Assembly (NCBI GenBank): GCA_963669155.1
Contig: OZ022578.1
Span: forward strand, 10,119,730 to 10,183,729
From: Arbacia lixula
Taxonomy: Eukaryota; Echinodermata; Echinoidea; Arbacioida; Arbaciidae
DNA length: 64,000 nucleotides
Direction: 5' to 3'
A program made the position numbers and the translations under genes. Positions 28,501 through 40,500 of this stretch are shown in pieces (position 1 is the stretch's first letter; every line of letters starts with the position of its first letter). Under the pieces are notes generated by a model. That model was not told the DNA's origin and did no database searches. It worked only from the letters and a program-made list of their open reading frames with translations.

Positions 28501-31500
28501 TCACCGACTCACTGTACTGCTGCATGCATGCTGTGTTTAGTGCAGTGTCCAACGCACGTGTGTACATGTAGTGTACACATGCATAGAGCGTCATAGGCAC
28601 AGGCCTCAGCGTTACGTTAGGCAGCCATGCATCCACCATGCGATATATGTACTGTATGCACAGATATACGCAGTACACATGAATAATGAATGCTTCTGTG
28701 GCTAGCTTTGAAGTTTGAAAAGAACATGGATAAATTACTGGTTCGAGCGGAAACAACAGGGGCTCTGTATCTATTGACCCTTTCATTAGCAAAACGACTA
28801 ATGCAAATAAGTTTTCGGCTTCCTGCGCAACCACTCGAACCAGGAATCTATCCATATATTCCTCAAACTTCGGCTGCCAGGCTGCTATACAATGGCATAG
28901 TCAGACGTCAGCGACTCGGCTCAGTCAGAGCCAGGGGCACAAACATAAACATGCACACACACGGTAAGAAGAATTTGATATAAATATTGTAATCTGAAAT
29001 TATGAGTTGATAAATGTTATGTAGATCTAATGTAGTTGAGCTTTAAAGATTTTCAATGTCAAGGAATATAAAAAAAATAAACAGCAAACTGTGTTGCCCA
29101 TGAATCTGTTACAACAGGAACTCATATAGCTCTCCCATAGTTACGGCCGCCTTAAGGCGGATTCACACTGCATCCGACATCCGACATTCCGACATACGAC
29201 ATGACATACGACACGACATTTCAGTTCACACTGACAACGACTTTCCAAAATGTCGTGCAAAAAGTCAGATGACACGACATTTGCTGTCGGTCAATCAATT
29301 ATTGAAGTTCTTTATGCAATAACCAAGCATAAACACAAGAAAAATATTGATCTGAGAAGGACGAGAAGCAGGAGAAGGGGGGGCGGTGAAGAAGGAAGAA
29401 AGAGGAAGGAAAGAACTTACGGCGAAGGCGGGAGAAAAGGGAGGAGGAAATTGGAGCGGTAGAAGACAAAGTTAAAAGGAAGAGATGAAAAAGGTGGAAG
29501 GGAATATAAAACGAGGGGGAGAGGGAAGGAAACGGGAGAAAGGGAACAAGGGAGGGGGAGAAGAGGGTGGATTGATGGTGATGAATAGAGGAGGAGCAGT
29601 ACGGCAAGGAAGGAAAGAGCAAAGGGGGGGGTAGGGAAAAAAATAACGTGAGAATGACTAGAAGAAGGAAGGGTGAATGAGGAGGAGAAACAAAAGACGA
29701 AAGACAACTAGATGATCATCGTCTTCCTCCTTCTCCACCGTCTCCCTCCTCCACCGCTTCCCTCTCTTTCTTCTCCTTCCCTCTACTCTTACGTCTCCTT
29801 GTTCATTATCATGCCCTTGCCTCAATACTAGATCAAGTTACAGATACGTAATTATCCAAAAATAAAGGAAAACCAGCATCAATATTTCGTGTTGGGGAGT
29901 TGGCATAATCACACTCACCCTAATCCTTCTTTACAATGGTGAAGAGAAAGAATTTACGATATTACAGCAATCATAACAATAGTCCATTATAAGATGGGTA
30001 TAGGTTATGTCTTTATCTAGTTCATTTGCTATGCCTATGTAAAGGCATATTTGGGATTTTTTTTATACCAGACATTATGCAGTATAAATCATATCAACAA
30101 CATGACATTGTATACATGAAGGCCTACAATATAGTTTGCAGGTATCACGATTCCTCAAATAGAAATATAAAACTATTCAGTGATTTGAGTGTCCGGTTCA
30201 AACTTGATCTATCTGTTAGATTCTGCTTTGACAAATCTGCATCAACACAACAAAATTACCCCCCTCCGTCCCCTCCTCTCTTTCATGAACACCGCATAGG
30301 CATATCCCCCTCGGCACCAAAGTCCCCTAGTCTAGGGCTACATCTGTACACATTTGTTTCAGCCTGAACCCCCCTTCTTAATTTTCTTTTCACAGATTCG
30401 ATCATTTATGCTATTATGCTATATAGACGGTTGAAATACAGGATGAAAACATTCTTAGAGTAAAGATCAAGAAACAACATTATTCTACGAAGCTACATCG
30501 GAAGGAGGGGCACCCCCCCCCCCCTCCCCCATCCCGGCTCAGACATCCTTCTCGAGCACCCTCGAAATGGCATCTTTCCCCCCCCCCAAAAAAAAAAAAA
30601 CTTTACATGTTTACGCCAGTGTGCGTGATGCAAGAAAAGCAACAAATAAAACATTATGAACAGTTGAACAGGCCTACTCTTGATATTAAATTTATTTAAA
30701 TCTATGCAAAGAAATTTTTATTATTTGTAAATTCTTTTTAGGAACATCCCGCATATCTACAGCCATTCTACATGTAATCATTTAACTGATGAACTAAATC
30801 ATTCCACCAACAGTGACTCTGCAAGAAAAATACTTACACTTCTTATATTTCTTTTAGTCTACAAACTAACTTTAAGAAGTTTTAACGTTAAGAAAACTGT
30901 CACCATTTCCCGACAAACAAATATGAATCAATATTAGCTCCTCATCTAAACTTAGTTGAGAGTCTTCTAAACCCGAAAGGAAAGTTACTTAAACCCATGA
31001 ATACAGGCCATTTCATCTCTATTTTGTGTTAGTCAGATCTCACTAAAATTAAGGTTTGGTTATGTTGGTAGACTTTAGACGAGCAGATAACTTGCTGTGA
31101 TTGAAATAGACTCTACTTGATGATATTGATAGACGGCTGACTAGTACGAATTGTAACTAAACAAGTAGGGCCTAAATCTGAGTGTAGCAAATGATCTTTT
31201 CTAGTTCTAGAGGTAGACTGCATACATTTATGGTACGAACCAACGTCAGATATATCTAACAGTCAATTTGTTTCTCTACTTAAACTAGTAGATCTAATAC
31301 GAGTATTCACTCCGTGGACCTAGATCTACTCGCATGAGGACGCCCGGCCGGTCGGCCGCCTGGCTAGATTTATCATAACGAGATAGACTTACTGGCTACC
31401 CATATAGGTCTAGGTACAGTTGAGTCCAGATCCCGGATCCAGATCTAAAAGAAAACGTGAGTAGCAGACTAGCTGCTAAAGAAACTTGTTTGGATCTGGG

Positions 31501-34500
31501 AAATATACACTCTAATCAATAGACCTAGACCCTCTACTAGATATCTGTGTTGTTATGAGTTGGTGTATCTGAAGCCCCAGGACTGCTCCCGCGCATCGGG
31601 AGAGTGAGTGGGCTGGTCGCAGTAAGTAAGTGTATCTGGATCAATAAAACGTTTGTCGTTAGATCTCACTTCGATCTCATGACATTTTAAAGCCTTTAAC
31701 AGCCATGTTGACCTCGAGGCTGTAGACCTGTAACTTAACTTCAGATCGAACGTGTAGATTAGATCTAGATCTATCTATTAAAACTCTGACATTCGAAGAG
31801 AGTACTTATAGAACACACTACAATCAACTGCACTTCCGTTTAGACTAGTACACGTATTACGGATGTTTATGTTGAACTGTTGGATATGCAACAGCTTTCT
31901 AGTAGTAGATATAGACTAGAGCCTAATCCAAGTATAAACATAAACAGGTTACTCAATTGATAACTTTCAATACCAGTCTAGACATCTAAAACTAGATATA
32001 TTCATGTTGCATGTACATGTCGAGGTCTTTCAAAGTTAAAGTGCGTTTTAGATCTCGCAAGACTTTCAAGTTAAAATGATGACATTTATGCAGTTGCATA
32101 CACCATCAATCATCGTTGAATTTTTACATGTAGACCCTGGCCTTGGGTCTGTATAATTTTTAACGTTTACTTATAGTTATAGGACTACGTAGACCTACTC
32201 GAACGTAAACATTAGACTTGTCTCGAGTCGAGTCTTTAAAATGTAATTACCACTGAATACCGAGATTAACTCACTATTAGCTGACATAAATAGACATTGA
32301 TTAACTTACCGCCAATAAGGAATCACATTCTTGCCCGCCTTTCTTTACAAACAATGGTAAATGCTTCACCAAAACATGATAAAGATATGATGCGTAGGGA
32401 AACATTGTCTAACATATATTTAAGTAGATGGGACTGAAGTGGGGCCATCGCAGGGATTTTCCGCGAAGCAAAAGTCTTTTGACTAGCCAAACTTATGAAG
32501 TGACTCATAGGAATCCGCCATTGTGATTGGTCTCCGGCTAAATGTCGGATTGACGTGCTTGAAAAATCGCTACATGATCCGATTTTTTAATACGACAAAA
32601 TGTGTCGGACACGACTTTTTTTGTCGTGTTTCCTCAGTGTGAATGGACACATTGGATTTGCACTGTTTCGATTTTTATTTTGTCGGATCAAATGTCGGAA
32701 AGTCGTATGTCGTGTCGTATGTCGGAATGTCGGATGCAGTGTGAATCCGCCTTTACTAGTCGGCAAACGGGTATGGCAGCTGCTGTGGCATACCCCTTTG
32801 CCAACTACTGTAGTAAGGCAGCCGTAACTACAGGAGAGCTACTGTATATGAGTTCTTCAAAGTTCAACTACATTAGATATAATATTTATCAAATCTTAAT
32901 TTCAGATTATAAGATATATATATTCAATTCTACTTGCTATATGCATGCAGTGGCAGTGCTACAGGGGGGGGGGGGGGGGGGGGCAGGGGGGCCCCCTGTG
33001 ATTTTTGATATTTTTTTTTTTTTTACTTAGTGGTCAATCATGTCCAAAATCCTTAACCCCCCCCCCCCCCCCCCACCACCACCATCACTTGGCTTTTTCA
33101 GCATGTAACCGGACATGTGCCTTGTTTTTTTTTTTTACTTAGTGGTCAATCATGTCCAAAATCCTTAACCCCCCCCCCCCACCACCACCACCACTTGGCT
33201 TTTTCAGCATGTAACCGGACATGTGCCTTGGTTTTTTTTTTACTCAGTGGTCAATCATGTCCAGAATCCGTAACCCCCCCTCCCCCCCCCTACCACCACC
33301 ACCACTTGGCTTTTTCAGTATGTAACCAGACATGTTCCTTTTTTTTTTTTACTCAGTCGGTGATCAATCATGTCCATAATCCCTAACCCCCCCCCCCCCC
33401 CCTTGGCTTTTTTGGCATGTAACCGGACATGTGCCCTGTTTTTTTTTACTCAGTGGTCAATCATGTCCAGAATCCGTAACCCCCCCCCCCCCCCCCACCA
33501 CCACCACTTGGCTTTTTCAGCATGAAACCGGACATGTTCCTTTTTTTTTTTTACTCAGTCGGTGATCAATCATGTCCATAATCCCTAACCCCCCCCCCCC
33601 CTTGGCTTTTTTGGCATGTAACCGGACATGTGCCCTGTTTTTTTTTACTCAGTGGTCAATCATGTCCAGAATCCGTAACCCCCCCCCCCCCCCACCACCA
33701 CCACTTGGCTTTTTCAGCATGTAACCGGACATGTTCCTTTTTTTTTTTTACTCAGTCAGTGATCAATCATGTCGATAATCCCTTACCACCCCCCCCCCCC
33801 CCCCCTTGGCTTTTTTGGCATGTAACCGGACATGTGCAGTTTTTTTTTTTTTTAATCAGTGGTCAATCATGTCCATAATCCATAGCCCCCCCCCCCCCCA
33901 CAACCACCACTTAGTTTTTTTTCGGCATATAACATAACTTGCGCACTTTTTTGTTTGTTTTTTACTCACTTGGTCAATCATAGCCCCCCACCACCACCAC
34001 CACTTGGTGTTTCTCGGCATGTAACCGGACATGTGCCTATGTCAATTGTGTCCATAATGACAACGCAATTGTATTGTAGCCCATTGCAATTTTGGAAACA
34101 GTCGGAAATATGAGTCATAACTCCCCCAATCCCCCCCCCCCCCCCTCCCCCCACCAGGGCCACCACCACCACTTGGCTTTATCGGAAATCAAAACCTTCA
34201 CTTTCTGCTTCAGACAAAAAGAGACATCTTCAAAGTTTGTTGGACACTAGGTGGCCAAGTAGAATGGCTGCAATAGATTCTTATCTCGCATTATCAAGTG
34301 TGGTCGTGGATGCCCTTGAATCATTAACATGTTCAACGGATGGTGATCACATCACCATGACAGAAGCTACTGGCCTATTAAAATATACATCCACTTTTGA
34401 ATTCATTATTTCTCTTTTAGAAGCGAGGGACATTTTGAAAATAACAAATATACTTGTTGCCTATTTACAATCACCAAATATTAACTTACTATCGAATTTA

Positions 34501-37500
34501 GAAATGTTGCACAAATAGTGTATGATGGCCTTTCAGCAATAAACAAAATTTACTGAAATTATGAATGAAGCCAAAGCCCAAGATGATTTTGAGGTGCCAA
34601 CATCTGTCAAGCGGAGCTGCTGAGATGTGGAGAGGACATCGAATCCTACTACAGACGAGCCTTATACTTTGCAGGCCTTGATGAACTATTTTAGGCGTCG
34701 AATTCTTGGTCAAAATGCAGACCTAGCATCTGCATTTGGTGTTTTTTCAAACCAGAGTTTATATAAAGTCGAGTCAGTCAGCCTTGACACAGTTGCACAC
34801 ATTGAAACACTCGCCAATGTGTATGGTGCCCAACCCAATCCAGACATTGAAGGCTCATTTTCACTGAACGAATACCAACAATTCAAAACTTAGTTAAGGA
34901 AAAAAGATCATGTAATATCTTCTGAAAACTCTCATATCGAGTTGTTAGATCTTCTCTCAAAAACCATAAATACCCAGAATCAATCAACTTTCGCAAATGT
35001 TTTCACTTTCTTAAAAATTGCAGTCACACTTGCGCTCATGAGTGTTCAACCTGAGCGTGCTTTCAGCAAACTCAGATTAGTCAAGAATTACTTGCAGTCA
35101 GCAATAAAAATGAGATTTTTCGTGGATTTTTTCGAGCAAATCTGTCAATAACATCTTCAGTGTTTACCTTATTGTCTCAGGTTATAATACGTACTTATTA
35201 TAAACCGAGACAATAAGGTAAACTCTGAAGATGTTATTGACAGATTTGCTCGAAAAAATCCACGAAAAATCTCATTTTTATTTCAACGTTGATTGTGTCC
35301 TGAACAATAACTTGTATTCAGGACTTGAACTTCTGAATAACTAGTAAAAATTATTCAAAGATGCGAATCATTTAAAATCAAAATCATTCCCAGTCAGCAT
35401 AAGATAGGACCTTTTCTGTGGCACAATGTTTAAATTGATTTTACACTAGAGTTGTTTTTTACAGCAACATCAGTTCAAGTTTGTCACTTTCTTCAAAATA
35501 ATGATGAGCACTAACCTAATTGCTGGCGATAGTTATACATTTCCCTTCAGTTTCAGCACAGTCTGATAAAGTTATTTCCACCCAGCATAATTTCGAATAA
35601 CAAGATGATCACATATAGTTTTAAACTTTCAATTTTCAAAAGTTTTAATAAAGCATGCTCATGCACAACTCTGTGAAAATTAGTGCAATGCAACCAACAT
35701 GATTTCATTGATCCATATTGCAAGGTAAATACTTCTATGTTCACTGGTGCTCATTGACCTGTCGACTAGAGAAAAAAAAAGACTATGGACTTATGATCTT
35801 ACTTTGTTTAGCAAAATAGTTTATAAAAGAATGGAAAACATTAAGTCACATTTGTTTTCTAGCAGTATTCCTCATGTGATACCTTCTTGACCATTGAATT
35901 TTGTTCCGGGATAATAATACAATGCGCTTCCGTTTTCATTTTTTTTTCTCCCTGCATTCTTGCCTCAATTATTGTTACAGGATTTCCGCCCCTTTTCATC
36001 ATCTCTTCATGCAGTTTTAGCAAATGTGTTTTCAATTTTGTCCCAGACACTCTTGAATATACAAATAAATGTTTCAATAATGAAAGGTTTCATTAAATTT
36101 TGTGCTTTATTGTTTTTTTCATTAATGCGATCCTCACAATCATAACTATACTTAACGACGCTTATTCAACGAATCTCATTACTGAATCTTCAAAATAAGG
36201 AATGCGAATGACAATTTGAACTTAGATTTGTAGGCAGAAAGCATCTCTGGAATGAAATAATGGTAAAATGGAATGAAATGGTGACAAAAGGGGGTGGGAA
36301 AATCTATAAAATATTTTCGTACGTGCATATAATTATATTCCAATGTGCCAAATGTGAACAGTTCAACTGAACTTGAAGTTGAGGCATCTTGTTAAAATGT
36401 TAGGTTATTGGTAAAAAATATTGGCATGTCTTAATTTTGGGTAACCACTGTGTTGGCCGTTAGCCTGTATTTTAATACTGCAATATACAACGATGAACTA
36501 TTCTTTTTTGCTTTATTATGTAATTAAGGGTAAAATAACTGCATTAATTTGAAAAACTTTTAAATTGCAATTTCAGGGAAAGGATTGCCGAAAAAGCAAT
36601 ACCTTCCGGGGGCTCCGTCCCCTGGACCCCACCCGTACATGCGAGTGCTTACGCGCTCATGGGCATGCGCTTATGCGCACACAGGTTCACGCTTCACGCG
36701 TTTAAAGGATCTCTGCACTTTCTGCCCCCCCCCCCCCCCCTATCAATATACCCTGGCGCCGCCCCGGTGTGCGCTCTAATTTTTTTACCTTTAATTCTTG
36801 GGATATGAACTTCCGGTCCACGAACATTCGGCAATCCCGTACAATATAAAGGGACCAGGGTATCCAACTAATTTTATGAACATTAACCCTAAACCTAACC
36901 CTGACCTTAACACTAACCCTAAACCTTTTTCTAAACCTAACCTTGACCCTAACCTTGACCCTACACAAAATTTTCACTGCTTAATTCATAAAAAAAGTGA
37001 TTTCTTGGTCACTTTCTGCCGACAACCAGCTCTTATCGGAAGTATACGTCCCAAGAGCAATCGATCAGATGTCGGTATCGTGAGGTGATATCGCTTGATA
37101 TCGGCTATATGCGATAGGGAGAATTGTCTTATCAATTACTCTACATATACATTTAAATGCATGTATTAGCTTAGAATGCTGGAGGATACTGTAGTCGAAT
37201 GATTCCACGGCTCTCGTTGATGGTCCAGTTGAAAATCTGATCCAGTATTCCAGGCCTCGAAAGTCACCTGTTTTAGGGGCAGGCAACTTTTAGTTTTGGG
37301 GGGCACTTTTTTCACTTTTTTCAAGGGCAGAAAGTTGGGTCAGAGGGGCACCAAGGCAAAAACCGACAATTATGAAAGGGCACCAAGGCAAATCCCTAAA
37401 ATATGAAAGGGCTCCCAAGCTCATACCCCCATTGGCGGCTTAAACATTAAAAATGTTTGTTTTGTTTGTTTTTTCATTTGGCCGTAAGGCCAGGTAAAAT

Positions 37501-40500
37501 TGAGTACATGTTGATCGTCCGGATTTTTTTAAAAAGAGGAGGAGGGTGTACCATATTATTTGATATTTGATAGTTTTCCCAAGATGGCTGCCGCATGTAA
37601 AATAGTATATAATACGATGCACATCAACCAACGTTGCTGTAGTGTGTATAATTTGCCCCCAAAATATCAATTTTTTCAACAGGTTTCTTTTTGTCTATTT
37701 TTAAATATTAAAATGTTGCCTTTATTTTAAATATGAAATTACATGTTGTTGATATATTGTCATTGTTGTCTTGATTTTGTAATTAATATTTTAACATTTA
37801 TGTAAACACTTTCATTGGAAGCCTTGTTTTTCCTCAAAATACACGGAACAGCAACAGAAATTACTCCAGAATCTCAACGAAATTCAAAGATTAGATGGCC
37901 ACAAAACACGATCTCACTTCACTACAATCATGATAATCAGACTGCACTCGACTCCAGCGCACTCGATTGTACCCCTCGGCCTCACCCTGGCCTCGCGCGG
38001 GCCGGGGTCGGCCGCATGGAAAACATGCACATAGCGTATGTATACGGCTTTGAACACAGACGTGTGTTGCTGCCCTCTACGTTGAAGATATCGCGTTTTC
38101 GAATAATGGCGGATGGGAAAAAGTCGTTGACTGATCAGAACGATGTCAAACCCCCCCCAAATTACCCATCAACATTCCATTCAATCTTGACAAAATGCTA
38201 TTAATGTGAAAGGTGAGGATGTATTTATGTTAAATGTGTTTGTCAAAATCTTTTTTGTGCGCCGATTGATCCGATTGAAGTGGATTGTAATGAGTTGTTG
38301 GTACAGTGGCTGATACAAATTTTATCATCGCTACTCAATGCGTATTGACTTTTTGTGTAAACTTTTTCATGTACCGCTATACAAAGTCTATGAGGAAACG
38401 GAATGTCCATTTTCACCTGCTGAAACGGGAAAAGACCATGTGGCCTAATGCCCTTTTTGTCATGTTTCAAATATTTTTTTCGCTTCCTCGAATAGAGCCA
38501 GACAATTACAATTTATTTTTCTTCAAACGCAAATCGATTAACTCGAAACAAAATCATTCGCTCGTTTTCATTCACAATCTAGATCAACGAGCCGAAACAT
38601 CGCACTTGGAAAATAGCCGCAATGACACATTGCGTGTAATGTAACAGACTGTATCGAAACTTTCCCCCCGCTGTAAACTTTACTTCGATGTACATACGTT
38701 GACACGAAGGGCACAATAATACGAGGGATTGAGTTCAATAAATGGAATGTCCATTGCATTTGTTTACGAAAACTCTTCCATCGCATTTACCCCCCTGAAG
38801 TTGTACTCGGGTACGTAACGTACATAGGCTATTCGGACGAAGGTACGAGGGAGTGAGTTCGGGTAATAGAATGGCAGCGTGTTTACAAAAAAAAAATCCC
38901 ATTCACTGCGGTGCGAGCATGCACGAGTCGAGTCGGCTGCAATCACGCTGAACGTGAACCGAGGCCGACACTGCTCTGATGCGCTTGTGAATCGAAGCTG
39001 TTACAGTGTATTAGTTTGGTGCGAAAGAATGTTGTTTCCGTACGTTTAGGGGAAAAGGGCATTACGGCAAACTGAAAAAGGGGACGGCAACAAGTTGCCG
39101 TAAGTATCATAAATTGAGAGGGGCGACGCGGCAAGTAGAGGGGGCATCGCGGCAAATTGCCGTTTGCCGGCGGGTAATTCGAGCCCTGGTATTCCCAATG
39201 TTGTACGCTGAAGAGCATGTATTCCAGATAGTCAAGTCCAAATAGATGATCCAAGATGGTCAAATATCAATCCACAGAGTGTAAGGCTTTCACAGGCAGG
39301 ATCTCGTAAGCACTATTCAACAGGCAGGTAATTAAACATGCAGAGAAAATCCTCGTATAAATCCACAGGTGTGTATCGAGCCAAGGTCCCAACAAAATCT
39401 TAGATGCAGGTTACTACATACCACAGGTGCATGACTAGAGCTAAGATGATAAAAAAAACTCTGAACTCATGTCCCCAAACTGCTCTATATTATCATTTGT
39501 ACATTCTGGAACATTCTATCATCTGTGTATCTAGAAATTTCTCAGTACATTCAGAAATACATGACAAACAATATTGACCTGACCCATATCACTGGCGCAA
39601 AAGGTCACTGAACTCCACAGGCACACTCCAGCCAGTGTCTCCTTTATTATGCTAATGAGCCCCAGCTAGGTGTAACATTCTTTTATGTAAATAACACCTG
39701 GCCCAGATAGCTCCCCAAATTCTACAATCTTCCAGGCAGTACACATTGCGCAATGTTGATTTCATCAAGGAGGAATTGCGCAATGTTGATTTCACTAATG
39801 AGGAATTTCACAACCACTTAGACTGCATCTCATTTAATGGCTATATGTATAACATACACAAATTTGTAAAATTGTCAAATTGACTAACTGGGTGAATGGT
39901 GATGCGTGTTTTCAAAAACAGTTCCTGCATCAAACCAATGCAATAAGACTACTTTATTTAACTAGATGCTTGCTTACTTTTTAATAGGTTAATGGATAAA
40001 TATGAAGCACAAGGCCCGAAACCTCAATAAAAGATATATTAGGGAGTAAGCCTACTAAATAAACTCAACAAATTGTATCCTTTTGTGAATTGATGAAAAA
40101 GTAGCCCCCAAAAAGAGTAGCCCACGAAATGGAAAAAGTAGCCCCCGAAAATTTCAAAAAAAAATGACAATGGAGCCCCCGAAATGAAGACAAATAATTT
40201 TTTCACTCATTGGATTATAATGAAATTTGATATGAATAAAATCATAGCCAATTAATTTCATTACTTTAGGCCATGCGCGTATGCGTACTTTAATGCATTA
40301 CCATGCACTCAAAATTTTAAAATGCTCCAAATCAACTAGAAATTGTTCGTCATATGTTTCAGGCTATTTCAAGCATTTCAAAAATGTCTGTGAGTTAACG
40401 AAAACAAAATGTCAGAATTCCATTTTTCATTAGATTAATCTTTTCTCACACTACATCAGATCCTGTTATTGTAAGCCACTTTCATGGAACAGTAAGGTCG

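Larger units (their letters stand above)
32948..36772 (+). mobile_element. hAT transposon relic with a ZMYM1-type transposase
   Basis: Proposed ends are CAGTGGCAGTGCTACAGGGG at 32948 and CCCTGGCGCCGCCCCGGTG at 36754-36772, imperfect inverted repeats of the CAGTGGCGGCGCCAGG type common in this hAT group. A target duplication is not clear. It contains the transposase remnant at 34210-35151, a minisatellite at 33012-34175 and a palindrome at 35101-35285. The rest (35290-36750) is non-coding, with a C16 run near 36725. The boundaries are an estimate. Confidence 0.6.
37140..39880 (+). mobile_element. Family B element split by a hAT-like insertion
   Basis: The left piece (about 37140-37251: TTAGCTTAGAATGCTGGAGG to GATCCAGTATTCC) continues at 39188 (GGTATTCCCAATGTTGTACG) and runs to CACAAATTTGTAA near 39875. 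The two pieces are adjacent in intact copies (for example 48386-49289), which proves the insertion. Confidence 0.85.

Noticed and set aside
29250-29707. Lys/Arg/Glu-rich or Ser/Pro-rich proteins on both strands
   Set aside because: They are an artefact of the polypurine tract.
33117-33878. His/Pro-rich repeat proteins
   Set aside because: They are translations of the C-run/T-run minisatellite, and the frame changes between units.
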